From the NCBI GenBank assembly GCA_964432595.1, contig CAYSOF010000006.1, positions 124,001-188,000 of the forward strand: a stretch of 64,000 bases of DNA, given 5' to 3'. The position numbers and the translations under genes are program-made. The notes under the pieces were generated by a model that made no database searches, had not been told where the DNA came from, and saw only the letters and a program-made list of their open reading frames with translations. Every line of letters begins with the position of its first letter. Positions within the stretch are counted from its first letter, which is position 1. This stretch comes from DASYLJ01 sp964432595 (lineage in GTDB: Bacteria; Desulfobacterota; Binatia; DP-6). Shown here piece after piece: positions 23,746 through 32,651 of the stretch.

Positions 23746-25299
23746 TCACGGACCGGCGACGCGCTCGCCCGACGACGACGCCGGGTCCCGCGTCCATCCG
23801 AGCGCCGCGGCGCGCTCGAGCAGCGCCGCCCGGGACGGCCCGAGCGGTACCTTCACGCGCTGCTCGCGCCGCCCGTACGCGTCGATCACGCGCTGGAGCA
23901 CCACCGGGTCCTTCATCATGTCGTTCGGCGGATCGAGGAGGTGGATCGTCCGCAGCAAGGCGCGGAGCAGGACGACGTCCTCGCGCAGCCCGGGCAGCAG
24001 GCCTTCCCGCACGAGCGACCGCATGAAGCCCTTCGGGTTCGGGCTGCCGTCGGGCCGGGTCGTCTCGAAGGGATCGTCGCCCCGCTGCTGCGCCTCGGCG
24101 ACCTCGACCGCATCCCTGTCCTGGACGACCTGCAGGTCGTACCAGGGCACGATGTCGGCCTCGATGCGGGCGTCGTAGGCGAGGGCCAGGGCGCGGAGGT
24201 CGGTACCGTGCGCATCGAGACAGTCCGCGAGCGCAAAGGCGGCGACCCAGGCGTGCGAGCAGCCGCGCCCCACGATCGGATTCGTATGCATGAGCGAGTC
24301 GCCGACCGCGACGAAGCCGAGGGCGAGCGGCTCGCCGCCGTCGACGAGCCAGCGGCGGGTGTTCGTCAGGTTGGCCATCTTGTGGACGTCGGAGACGGGC
24401 TCGGCCACGTCGGGCGCGGTCAGCGCGGCCGCGATCGGCACGGCCGCCACCGCGGCCTCGAAGCCGGGCGTTGCGCCGAGGAGCCGGCGCATGTCCCGAT
24501 CGGTCGGTGAGGCGGCGAGCGTGATCGAGAAGACGCGCGAGTCGCCCGCGAACACGCCGACCTTGAGGTACCCCAGGTCCGCGCCGACGATGCCGCCGTC
24601 GAACGACGGCTGCGGCACGCCGTCGCGCAGGCGGTAGAAGCGCGACGTATAGAAGATACCGCAGGGGCTCGAGGCTTCGCGGACGTCTCGCGCCCCGATG
24701 GCCGGCAGCCAGCGCGGCAGCGGCGAGCGCCGGCCCGAGGCGTCGACGACCAGGTCGCCGGAGACGAGCTGCCCGCCGCTCGGCGACGTCGTCCAAACGC
24801 CCGTCACGCGTGGCAGGCCCGTGGCGGCGTCGCGCACGGCCTCGAGCCGCTCGACGGCGACGCCGTCGCGGAAGTCGACGAGGCCCGTGTCGAGCACGTG
24901 GCGACGGAGGATCCATTCGAAGGTGATGCGGCGGCACGCGAGCGCGACGATGTCCGCGTCGCCCTCCTCGAGCTGCGCGTCGGGAAAGAGCTCCCGCGCG
25001 CGTCGCGTGAAGTGGAGCTCCTCCGCGCCGCAGGCGAGCAGCTTCTGCAGCAGCTCGGGCGCGTGGTCGCGGATCAGGTTGCGGAGCCGCGCGAGCAGCG
25101 CGTGCGAGTGCCGGGTCTGCGGCGCCCCGCGCCGCTTCCAGTGCTCGAAGGCCTCGCCGTGCGTCGCGGGGAGCGGGGTCGCGTCGGCCTCCAGGATGGT
25201 CACGCGGTGGCCGCGACCGGACAGCGCGACGGCGGCGCCCAGACCGGCGACCGATCCGCCGATGACGATGACGTGCTTGGCGTCCATGGTGGGTCTCAT
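23746..25299 (-). CDS. FAD-dependent oxidoreductase (monooxygenase/halogenase-like)
   Basis: 517 residues. Rossmann FAD motif HVIVIGGSVAGLGAAVALSG at 9-28 with GGSVAGLG, a middle substrate domain, and the second FAD motif GFVAVGDSLMHTNPIVGRG (about 338-356), where GD binds the ribityl chain. The GW.W.P motif of flavin halogenases was not seen. Substrate unknown. It is coupled to the TetR regulator by ATGA and is divergent from an epoxide-hydrolase-like gene, so a small catabolic or detoxifying unit under TetR control is likely. It sits between murG and murC and is not a wall gene. Confidence 0.8.
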   Translation of the reverse strand: MRPTMDAKHVIVIGGSVAGLGAAVALSGRGHRVTILEADATPLPATHGEAFEHWKRRGAPQTRHSHALLARLRNLIRDHAPELLQKLLACGAEELHFTRRARELFPDAQLEEGDADIVALACRRITFEWILRRHVLDTGLVDFRDGVAVERLEAVRDAATGLPRVTGVWTTSPSGGQLVSGDLVVDASGRRSPLPRWLPAIGARDVREASSPCGIFYTSRFYRLRDGVPQPSFDGGIVGADLGYLKVGVFAGDSRVFSITLAASPTDRDMRRLLGATPGFEAAVAAVPIAAALTAPDVAEPVSDVHKMANLTNTRRWLVDGGEPLALGFVAVGDSLMHTNPIVGRGCSHAWVAAFALADCLDAHGTDLRALALAYDARIEADIVPWYDLQVVQDRDAVEVAEAQQRGDDPFETTRPDGSPNPKGFMRSLVREGLLPGLREDVVLLRALLRTIHLLDPPNDMMKDPVVLQRVIDAYGRREQRVKVPLGPSRAALLERAAALGWTRDPASSSGERVAGP

Positions 25300-25910
25300 T
25301 TCTCGTCGCCGCTCGGAGCGAGTCCGGTGAACGTGAGCTGCAGGAACTGCCGATTGACCTCGGCCGGCTGGACGTCGCCGGGACGGAACACCTGGCCGCT
25401 GACGATGGTCCCGGCGGTGGCGAGGAACGAGGCGGCGGCGAGGCGGGCGTCGATCTGCCGGCTGAACTCGCCGCGCTCCTGTCCCCGGCGGATGATCTCG
25501 GTGACGAGCTCGGGCAACGCGTGGTCGCGGGACGTGACGTGGAGCGCTTCGGGACTCGCGAAGAACTCGGCGAGCATGGCGGTCATGATCTCGGCCTGCG
25601 CGACCAGCTCGACGGACATGCGCTCGACGAGGGCGGTCAGCTCGTCGCGCGCCGAGCCACGGACGTGCGGGAGCGACGCGCGGAACTCCTCGGCGACGCG
25701 GCGATTGAACTCGTGCAGCAACGACGCCTTGCTCGGGAAGTGGAAGAAGAACGTACCGCGGCCGACGTCCGCCTCGCGGCAGATGTCGGCGATGGTGACC
25801 GGGCCGAAGCCCGACCGCGCGAAGAGCCGCATGGCCGCCTCATAGATCTCGCGGCGTGTACGCTCCTTCTTGCGATCGCGGCGCGAGCGCTCCGGCTCGA
25901 CGGGAAGCAT
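25296..25910 (-). CDS. TetR-family transcriptional repressor
   Basis: 204 residues. The N-terminal helix-turn-helix is typical: RREIYEAAMRLFARSGFGPV, TIADICREADVGRGTFFFHF and PSKASLLHEF (about 19-68). The C-terminal ligand-binding half is all-helical. It is co-transcribed with the FAD enzyme and divergent from the hydrolase. The gap between holds an inverted repeat suitable as its operator. Confidence 0.88.
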   Translation of the reverse strand: MLPVEPERSRRDRKKERTRREIYEAAMRLFARSGFGPVTIADICREADVGRGTFFFHFPSKASLLHEFNRRVAEEFRASLPHVRGSARDELTALVERMSVELVAQAEIMTAMLAEFFASPEALHVTSRDHALPELVTEIIRRGQERGEFSRQIDARLAAASFLATAGTIVSGQVFRPGDVQPAEVNRQFLQLTFTGLAPSGDEK

Positions 25911-25923
25911 GGCGTGCCTTTAC

Positions 25924-25953
25924 TCCGAGATTGTACTTGTGTCCAATATCGGA
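25924..25953. promoter_or_regulatory. inverted repeat, probable TetR operator
   Basis: TCCGAGATTG (25924-25933) and CAATATCGGA (25944-25953) are inverted repeats matching at 9 of 10 positions around a 10-base spacer. They lie in the 66-base gap between the divergent tetR and hydrolase genes. The position and symmetry fit autoregulation plus control of the hydrolase operon. Confidence 0.6.
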
Positions 25954-25976
25954 ATTGAGTAGCTTCCGCGCCACGC

Positions 25977-26966
25977 ATGGCAGCCGAGACGATCCGTCAT
26001 CGCCAGCTCCAGGTCGGCGACCTCTCGATGCACGTCGCCGAGGCGGGCGAGGGACCGCTGGTCCTGCTCTGCCACGGCTTCCCGGAGTGCTGGTACTCGT
26101 GGCGGCACCAGCTCGTCGCGCTCGCCGCCGCCGGCTACCACGCGGTCGCGCCCGACATGCGCGGCTACGGACGAACCGACGCGCCCGAGCCGGTCGACGC
26201 CTACACCATCATGCATCTGGTCGGCGACATGACCGGCCTCCTGGCCGCGCTCGACGAGCGGCAGGCGGTCGTCGTCGGGCACGACTGGGGCTCGGTGGTC
26301 GCCTGGAACGCCGCGCTGCTCCGGCCCGATCGCTTCCGTGCCGTCGTCGGCATGAGCGTGCCCTTCCTCCCCCGCATGCCCGTCAAGCCGACGACGATGA
26401 TGAAGGCGCTCGCCGGCGACCGCTTCCTCTACATCCTCTACTTCCAGGAGCCGGGGAAGGCGGAGGCGGAGCTCGATCCACGGGCGCGCGAGATGATGCG
26501 CGGCATGCTCTACACCGCGTCCGGGTCGATCGACGCGAGCCGCTTCCGCAAGCTCCTCGAGCTGCCGAAGACCGCCGGCTTCCTCGACGCCATGGTGCAG
26601 CCCGACGCCCTGCCCGACTGGCTCCGCGACGAAGACCTCGAGGTCTACGTCGGCGAGTTCGAGCGCACCGGCTTCCGCGGCGGGCTCAACTGGTACCGCA
26701 ACTTCGATCGCAACTGGGAGCTGCTCGCGCCCTTCGCCGACCGCCGCATCACCGTGCCGGCGCTCTTCGTCGGCGGCCTGCGCGACGCCGTCGTGACCGG
26801 CCCGGAGTTCGCCGGCGAGAGCCCGACGGTGCAGATGCTCGGATCGTTCTGCGACGACCTGCGCGGCAAGGTGCTGCTGGACGGCGTCGGTCACTGGAAC
26901 CAGCAAGAGGCGCCGGAGCGGACGAACGCCGCTCTGCTCGACTTCCTCGCCGGCCTGAAGGGATGA
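25977..26966 (+). CDS. alpha/beta hydrolase, epoxide-hydrolase-like
   Basis: 329 residues. The oxyanion-hole motif HGFPE starts at residue 33. The nucleophile elbow GHDWGS has Asp103 in the nucleophile position, as in epoxide hydrolases and haloalkane dehalogenases. The catalytic His is in GVGHWNQQE at about 306. A long cap region between includes tyrosines suited to opening an epoxide ring. WYSWRHQ next to the oxyanion hole favours epoxide hydrolase over dehalogenase. Substrate unknown. It heads a compact operon with two tiny genes and an amidohydrolase. Confidence 0.85.
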   Translation: MAAETIRHRQLQVGDLSMHVAEAGEGPLVLLCHGFPECWYSWRHQLVALAAAGYHAVAPDMRGYGRTDAPEPVDAYTIMHLVGDMTGLLAALDERQAVVVGHDWGSVVAWNAALLRPDRFRAVVGMSVPFLPRMPVKPTTMMKALAGDRFLYILYFQEPGKAEAELDPRAREMMRGMLYTASGSIDASRFRKLLELPKTAGFLDAMVQPDALPDWLRDEDLEVYVGEFERTGFRGGLNWYRNFDRNWELLAPFADRRITVPALFVGGLRDAVVTGPEFAGESPTVQMLGSFCDDLRGKVLLDGVGHWNQQEAPERTNAALLDFLAGLKG

Positions 26967-27172
26967 CGATGGAGCTGTCACGCCAGCGCAGATTCGTGAC
27001 GCCGCTGCCGGGTGAAGACTGGGACGCGCTCGCCCGACGCGTCCTGCCCGACGAGCCGGTCGACGCGGCCATCGGCAAGCTGAAGAGCTGGAACCTGCAG
27101 CTCTTCGCGCGCATTCAAGCGGGCGAGTTCCTCGGCAGCGACGTGATCTTCGTCGAGCCGCCGCATGCCTGA
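26963..27172 (+). CDS. small protein of unknown function, coupled to the hydrolase
   Basis: 69 residues. Its ATG overlaps the hydrolase stop (ATGA), and its own end overlaps the next small gene by 8 bases. The sequence has a GEDWDALARRVLP segment and ends SDVIFVEPPHA. It resembles short LysM/tail-type or accessory subunits only vaguely, and I assign no function. The tight packing argues for a true gene. Confidence 0.6.
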   Translation: MTMELSRQRRFVTPLPGEDWDALARRVLPDEPVDAAIGKLKSWNLQLFARIQAGEFLGSDVIFVEPPHA

Positions 27173-27380
27173 GGCCACCATCGACGGCGCCGTCGTCGCG
27201 CCGGGCCACGACGGCCAGGCCGTGCTCGTCGTGCGCGTGCGCCACGAGAACGGCGCCATCGGCACCGTCACGCTGGACGCGGACCAGGCGCGGCGCCTCC
27301 TCGAAGGGTGCGCGGCGAACGACGTCGACGGGCTCCGCGGACAACCGTGGCAACGACTCCTCCACCTGCTGGAGGCCTAG
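27165..27380 (+). CDS. small protein of unknown function
   Basis: 71 residues, acidic, with alternating hydrophobic beta-strand-like segments (QAVLVVRVRHENGAIGTVTLD) and a C-terminal helix (QARRLLEGCAA, PWQRLLHLLEA). It overlaps the gene before by 8 bases and ends 8 bases before the amidohydrolase start. No family recognised. Confidence 0.55.
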   Translation: MPEATIDGAVVAPGHDGQAVLVVRVRHENGAIGTVTLDADQARRLLEGCAANDVDGLRGQPWQRLLHLLEA

Positions 27381-27388
27381 GAGCGGAC

Positions 27389-29050
27389 ATGTACGACATC
27401 GTCGTTCGGAATGGTCGGATCGTGGACGGCAGCGGCCTCGCCGCCTTTCATGGCGACGTCGCCATCGCCGGCGGCCGCCTCGTGCGGGTGGGCGGCACGG
27501 CGACCCCGGGCCGACGCGAGATCGATGCGCGCGGCCGCGTCGTCGCGCCGGGCTTCATCGACCCGCACACGCACTTCGACGCGCAGCTGCTCTTCGACGC
27601 ACACGCACGACCGGCGCTCGAGCACGGCGTCACGACGGTGGTGCACGGCAACTGCTCGCTCTCGCTGGCGCCGCTCCGGGCGGAACATCGCCCGAAGCTG
27701 GTCCGTATGTTCCAGCAGATCGAGGAGATGCCCGACGCCGCCTTCGACGGCGCCTTCGAGTGGACCTGGGAGGGCTTCGCCGACTACGTCGAGGCGTTGC
27801 GCGGCCGGATCGCGCTCAACGTCGCGCCGCTCGCGGGACACTCGCCGATCCGGATGTGGGTCATGGGCGAGGCCGCCCAGCAGCGCGCGGCGACGGCCGG
27901 CGAGATCCGCGCCATGCAGGACCTGCTGCGCGCCTGCCTCGAGGCCGGCGCGGTGGGTCTGTCAACGAGCTACGTCGACATGGACGAGAACCTGGCGCCC
28001 GTCCCGAGCCGGTACGCGCATGCGGAGGAGCTCGACGCCCTCGCGGCCGTGCTCGGCGAGTTCGGGCGCATGCTCCAGGTGGTTCCCGAGTTCTACAACA
28101 CCGACCTCAGCGTCGCGCGCGTCGATCAGCTCGCCGAGCTCTCGCTGCAGCACGGCATCCCGACGACGTTCTCGCCGCTCTTCGACTCCGCCGCGATCCC
28201 CGACAACGTGCCGCGCGTGCTGGCGCGCGTCGCCGAGCAGGTGGCGCGCGGCGCGCGCGTCTGGCCGCAAGTCCAGACGCGGCCGATCGACATCAGCTTC
28301 AGTCTCGACATGGCGAGCCTGTACTTCGTCACGCTGCCCATGTGGTACATGATCCTGCGCCAGCCGCGCGCGCAGCGAATCGCGCTGCTGCAGAACGACG
28401 GCACGCGCCAGGGGCTGATCGACGCCGCCGAGCCCGGCGGCGACACGAGGCGGTTCGCCGGCCTGCGGGTCCGCATGAGCCGCGACGCCGCACTCGTCGG
28501 CAGGACGCTCGGCGAGATCGCCGCGGAACGCGGCACGACGCCGGCGGCCGCCATGATCGACCTCTCGCTCGCGGAAGACCTGGGCGTCCACTTCCTCTCC
28601 GCGAACATGGGGCACGAGGACCCCGCCCGCATCGGTCCCCTCCTCGCCGACGATCTCGTGCACGTCGGCGCGAGCGACGGCGGCGCCCACATCCAGTCCT
28701 TCGCCACCTATGGCGACACCGGGTACCTCTTCAGCGAGTTCGTGCGAAACGGGCGTCACCTGAGCCTCGAGCACGCGGTGCGCAAGATCACGGGCGACAC
28801 CGCGCAGATCTGGGGCCTGCACGACCGCGGCTTGCTGCGCCCGGGCATGGCGGCCGACGTCGTCGTCTTCGATCCCGAGACGATCGGGCGGGCCGACGAG
28901 ACGCCGGCGCGCGACATGCCGGGCGCCGGCATGCGCTACGTCCGCGGGGCGCAGGGCGTCGCGGCCGTGGTCGTCAACGGGGACGTCGTCTGGTCGGCGG
29001 ACGGCGGCTACACCGACGCCCGTCCAGGCGTGATCCCGAACGCGACCTGA
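27389..29050 (+). CDS. amidohydrolase, N-acyl-D-amino-acid deacylase-like
   Basis: 553 residues. Amidohydrolase superfamily: N-terminal beta segment YDIVVRNGRIVDGSG, metal-binding GFIDPHTHFDAQ (about 56-67), and VHGNCSLSLAP (about 87-97), whose Cys matches the metal-bridging Cys of D-aminoacylases. Later SDGGAHIQSF supplies the last Asp ligand. Related proteins are often annotated D-aminoacylase without tested activity. AGGAG lies just upstream of ATG 27389. It ends 3 bases from the convergent end of murG. Confidence 0.82.
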   Translation: MYDIVVRNGRIVDGSGLAAFHGDVAIAGGRLVRVGGTATPGRREIDARGRVVAPGFIDPHTHFDAQLLFDAHARPALEHGVTTVVHGNCSLSLAPLRAEHRPKLVRMFQQIEEMPDAAFDGAFEWTWEGFADYVEALRGRIALNVAPLAGHSPIRMWVMGEAAQQRAATAGEIRAMQDLLRACLEAGAVGLSTSYVDMDENLAPVPSRYAHAEELDALAAVLGEFGRMLQVVPEFYNTDLSVARVDQLAELSLQHGIPTTFSPLFDSAAIPDNVPRVLARVAEQVARGARVWPQVQTRPIDISFSLDMASLYFVTLPMWYMILRQPRAQRIALLQNDGTRQGLIDAAEPGGDTRRFAGLRVRMSRDAALVGRTLGEIAAERGTTPAAAMIDLSLAEDLGVHFLSANMGHEDPARIGPLLADDLVHVGASDGGAHIQSFATYGDTGYLFSEFVRNGRHLSLEHAVRKITGDTAQIWGLHDRGLLRPGMAADVVVFDPETIGRADETPARDMPGAGMRYVRGAQGVAAVVVNGDVVWSADGGYTDARPGVIPNAT

Positions 29051-29053
29051 GCC

Positions 29054-30148
29054 TCAGCGGCGATCCCCGAGGACGGCCAGGCACACGTCGGCCGCCGCGT
29101 CGGCGGCATCGGGCCGGCCGAGCGCGCGCGCCTTCGCGGCCATCGTGCGGCGTCGATCGGCGTCGTCGACGAGCGGGCGAAGCGCCGTCGCGAGCCGTGC
29201 GCCGTCCAGCTCGCGGTCCAGGATGACGACGGCCGCACCGGCGGCGGCCAGCACCTCGGCGTTCCGCCGCTGATGATCGTCGACGGCATACGGATACGGC
29301 ACCAGCACCGCGGGCAGACCCATCGCCGTGATCTCGGCGCAGCTCATCGCGCCCGCGCGCGCCACGACGACGTCGGCGGCGCGGTACGCGGCACCCATGT
29401 CCGCGATGAACGGCTCGACGCGCACGTCGAGTCCGAGCGGCGCATACGCCGCGGTGACGGCGGCGTGCTCCGCCGTTCCGGTCTGATGCGTGACCCGCAG
29501 CGCGCGGGCGGCGTCGCCGAGCTGCTGCAGCGCCGCGACCGCCGCGGCGTTGATGCGGCTGGCGCCCTGGCTGCCGCCGAAGACCAGGAGGCCGAGCCGA
29601 TCGCGTGGCGCCGCCGGCGGCGCGGCCAGCACCGCCGGCCGGATGGGGTTGCCGGTGTGGATCGACCGGCGCGCGGGGAAGTACGGCGCCGCCTCCGCGA
29701 ATCCCAGACAGACCGCGCGCGCCAGGCGGCCGAGCGTCCGGTTGGCCAGCCCCGGGATCGCGTTCTGCTCCATCAGGACGACCGGCCGCCCGCCGAGCCG
29801 CGCCGCCACCACCGCCGCGACCGACGCATAGCCGCCGACGCCGACGACCAGCCGTGGTCGATGCGCGGCGAGCAGCCGGCGGGCGTGCGCGACGCCCGTC
29901 GCGAGCGCCGCGATGCCGCCCACGGCGCGGCCGACGCCGCCGCCGCGCACCTGCCGGCCGGGGATGAGATCGATGGGATAGCCGGCGGCGGGCACCGCGC
30001 GCGCCTCGAGGCCGGCCGGCGTGCCCACGAAGCCGACGCGCAGGCCGCGCGTGCGGAGCGCGTCGGCGAGCGCCAGGCCGGGGAAGACGTGTCCGCCCGT
30101 GCCGCCACCCGCGATCAGGACGTCGAGCGGACCGGCGCCCTCCGTCAT
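29054..30148 (-). CDS. murG: UDP-GlcNAc:undecaprenyl-PP-MurNAc-pentapeptide transferase
   Basis: 364 residues. Makes lipid II at the cytoplasmic face of the inner membrane. GT-B signatures: DVLIAGGGTGGHVFPGLALA at the N-terminus, GVGGYAS near residue 103, EQNAIPGLANR, FGGSQGASRIN and the C-terminal GAMSCAEITAMGLPAVLVPYP that binds UDP-GlcNAc. It is coupled to ftsW by ATGA. In most dcw clusters murC follows immediately; here 5.5 kb of unrelated genes intervene. Confidence 0.96.
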   Translation of the reverse strand: MTEGAGPLDVLIAGGGTGGHVFPGLALADALRTRGLRVGFVGTPAGLEARAVPAAGYPIDLIPGRQVRGGGVGRAVGGIAALATGVAHARRLLAAHRPRLVVGVGGYASVAAVVAARLGGRPVVLMEQNAIPGLANRTLGRLARAVCLGFAEAAPYFPARRSIHTGNPIRPAVLAAPPAAPRDRLGLLVFGGSQGASRINAAAVAALQQLGDAARALRVTHQTGTAEHAAVTAAYAPLGLDVRVEPFIADMGAAYRAADVVVARAGAMSCAEITAMGLPAVLVPYPYAVDDHQRRNAEVLAAAGAAVVILDRELDGARLATALRPLVDDADRRRTMAAKARALGRPDAADAAADVCLAVLGDRR

Positions 30149-31320
30149 CCCGCCTCGCGCGCCAGCGCGAGCAGGATGCCGACCTCCATCATCGCGATCA
30201 TCATCGCCGAGCCGCCGTACGAGACGAACGGCAGCGTGAGGCCTTTCGTCGGCAGCACGCCGAGGGCGACGCCGACGTTGAGCGCGGCCTGCATCACCAG
30301 CAGCGCCGTCACGCCGAACGCCAGCAGCCCGGCGAAGTCGTCGGGATGGCGGCCGGCGATGCGGAACCCGCGCAGCGCCACGACGACGAAGAGCCCGACG
30401 ACCAGCGCCGCGCCGAGCAGGCCCAGCTCCTCGCCGATCACCGAGAAGATGAAGTCGGTGTGCGCCGCCGGCAGGTAGTACATCTTCTGCTGGCCCTGCC
30501 CGAGGCCGACGCCGGCGACGCCGCCGGAGCCGAAGGCGATCAGCGCCTGGCAGAGCTGGAAGCCGACCCCGCGCGGATCATCGTTGCAGTCGAGGAAGGA
30601 CATGAAGCGCTTCCACCGGTACGGCTCCATGATCGCCAGGTAGATGAGCGCCGGCAGCGCGGCGGCCACGAACGCGCCGAGGTGGGTCAGCCGCGCGCCG
30701 GCGGCGAACAGCATCGCGCCGAGGAGTCCCATCGAGAGCGCCGCGGTCCCGAAGTCGGGCTCGAGGAGACACAGGCCGGCCAGCAGCGCGACCACCAGAC
30801 AGTGCGGCACGATGCCGAACCAGAACTCGCGCACCCGCTCGCCCTTCCGCGCCAGCGAGCATGCCAGGTAGAGGGCGAGCGCCATCTTCGCGAGCTCCGA
30901 CGGCTGGAACGAGAGCGGTCCGAGCGGGATCCAGCGCTGCGCGCCGCTGCGGTTCACGCCGACCCCGGGCACCAGCACGGCGAGCATGGCGACGAAGGCC
31001 ACGGCGAGGAGCGGGTACGCCACCTTGCGGTACGTCTGCGACGAGATGCGCGACGCGCCGGCGCACAGCGCGAGCCCGATCACGATCGAGACGAGGTGCT
31101 TGCGGAAGAAGTGCAGCGGATCGCCGAAGTCGTCGCCGCCCGGGAAGTAGCTGACGTTGAAGACCATGATCATGCCGAGGCCGATCAGCGCGGCGACGGC
31201 CATCAGCAGCCACGGATCGCCGGCGAACGTCATCACGAGGCGCGGCCGCTGGTTCGCGAGCTGGCCGCGGAACGTCGGGCGCGGTTCGAGGGCGGCGTCG
31301 AGGGTCTCGGCTCCGGTCAC
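30145..31320 (-). CDS. ftsW: septal peptidoglycan glycosyltransferase FtsW
   Basis: 391 residues, SEDS family, about ten membrane helices. Polymerises lipid II with FtsI. Signatures: NRSGAQRWIPLGPLSFQPSELAK, LLEPDFGTA with the likely catalytic Asp, HTDFIFSVIGEELGLLGA and LPFVSYGGSAM. GTG 31320 overlaps the murD stop as GTGA and is taken as the start; the frame is open further to 31395. Confidence 0.95.
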   Translation of the reverse strand: MTGAETLDAALEPRPTFRGQLANQRPRLVMTFAGDPWLLMAVAALIGLGMIMVFNVSYFPGGDDFGDPLHFFRKHLVSIVIGLALCAGASRISSQTYRKVAYPLLAVAFVAMLAVLVPGVGVNRSGAQRWIPLGPLSFQPSELAKMALALYLACSLARKGERVREFWFGIVPHCLVVALLAGLCLLEPDFGTAALSMGLLGAMLFAAGARLTHLGAFVAAALPALIYLAIMEPYRWKRFMSFLDCNDDPRGVGFQLCQALIAFGSGGVAGVGLGQGQQKMYYLPAAHTDFIFSVIGEELGLLGAALVVGLFVVVALRGFRIAGRHPDDFAGLLAFGVTALLVMQAALNVGVALGVLPTKGLTLPFVSYGGSAMMIAMMEVGILLALAREAG

Positions 31321-32651
31321 GGCAAGGCCTCCACGGCGGCGCGGAAGGCCCGGCCCCGCGCCGCATAGTCGCTGAACATGTCGAAGCTCGAGCACGCCGG
31401 GGCGAGCAGCACGGTGTCGCCGGCCCGCGCGAGCGACGCCGCGGTGGCGACGGCGTCGTCGAGCGACGCGACGCGGTCGACGGGCACGTCGCGCGTGGCG
31501 AGCGCCTCGGCGATGCGCTCGCGCGCGGCGCCGATCACGAGCGCGCGCCGGACCTTGCCGGCCGCGGCGTCGGCCAGCGGCGCGTAGTCGCCGCCCTTGT
31601 CGACGCCGCCGGCGACGAGCAGGACGGGCCCGTCGAACGACTGCAGGCTCTTCACCGCGGCGCCGACGTTCGTGGCCTTCGAGTCGTCGTACCAGCGCAC
31701 GCCGGCGCGGTCCGCGACCAGCGCCAACCGGTGCGGCAGCGGCTCGACGGCGTCGATCGCCTCAGCGACGGCCGCGGGCGGCGCGCCGGCCAACCGCGCG
31801 ACCGTGACGGCGGCGAGGATGTTCTCGACGTTGTGCCGGCCGACGAGACGCGTCCGCGACAGGTCGTAGCGCTCCTCGGGCAGGTCCGGCAGCCGCAGGA
31901 CGACCGCACCCCCGCGCAGAAAGGCGCCGACGGGCACCTCGTCGACGCCGAAGGAGACCACGCGCGCCGCGAGCGTCGGTGCGAGGCGCCACGTCTCGGG
32001 GTCGTCGCGGTTCAGCACGGCAACGTCTTCGGGCCACTGGTACGCGAACAGGCGCGCCTTCAGCGCGCGGTACTCGGCGAAGTCGGCGTGCCGATCGAGG
32101 TGGTCCGGCGTCACGTTGAGCAGGCACCCGACGCGCGGGCGGAAGCGTTCGACCCACTCGAGCTGGAACGTCGACACCTCCGCGACGGCGACCTCGTAGG
32201 GGCGGTCGACCGCTGTGACGAGCGGCGTGCCGAGGTTGCCGCCGACGAACGTGCTCCACCCGGCGCGCTCGAGCGCCGTGCCGACGAGGGTCGTGGTCGT
32301 GCTCTTGCCGTTGGTGCCGGTGATCGCCACGACCGGGCACTCGAGGACGCGGAACGCCAGCTCGATCTCGCTCCAGATCGGGACGCCGCGCCGGACGGCC
32401 TCCTGCAGCAGCGGCGCCTCGCGCGGCACGCCCGGGCTCGGCACGACGAGGTCGACGCCGTCGAGGAGGTCGAGGCGGTCCTCGCCGAGACGGAGCTCGA
32501 TGCCGGCGTAGTCCGACGGCGCGATGGCGAGCGCGTCGGCGCCACGATCGTCGCTCACGCGGACGGCGACTCCGCGGCGCTGGAGGAGTCGCGCCGCCGC
32601 CTCTCCGGTGCGGCGGAAGCCGATGACCAGCGCGCGGCGCGGCAGTCGCAT
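31317..32651 (-). CDS. murD: UDP-N-acetylmuramoyl-L-alanine-D-glutamate ligase
   Basis: 444 residues. P-loop ITGTNGKSTTTTLVG (about 106-120), NVTPDHLDRH, and the C-terminal WYDDSKATNVGA and VLLVAGGVDKGGDY that are typical of MurD. The start overlaps the mraY stop as TGATG. It adds D-Glu to UDP-MurNAc-L-Ala in the cytoplasm. Confidence 0.96.
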   Translation of the reverse strand: MRLPRRALVIGFRRTGEAAARLLQRRGVAVRVSDDRGADALAIAPSDYAGIELRLGEDRLDLLDGVDLVVPSPGVPREAPLLQEAVRRGVPIWSEIELAFRVLECPVVAITGTNGKSTTTTLVGTALERAGWSTFVGGNLGTPLVTAVDRPYEVAVAEVSTFQLEWVERFRPRVGCLLNVTPDHLDRHADFAEYRALKARLFAYQWPEDVAVLNRDDPETWRLAPTLAARVVSFGVDEVPVGAFLRGGAVVLRLPDLPEERYDLSRTRLVGRHNVENILAAVTVARLAGAPPAAVAEAIDAVEPLPHRLALVADRAGVRWYDDSKATNVGAAVKSLQSFDGPVLLVAGGVDKGGDYAPLADAAAGKVRRALVIGAARERIAEALATRDVPVDRVASLDDAVATAASLARAGDTVLLAPACSSFDMFSDYAARGRAFRAAVEALP

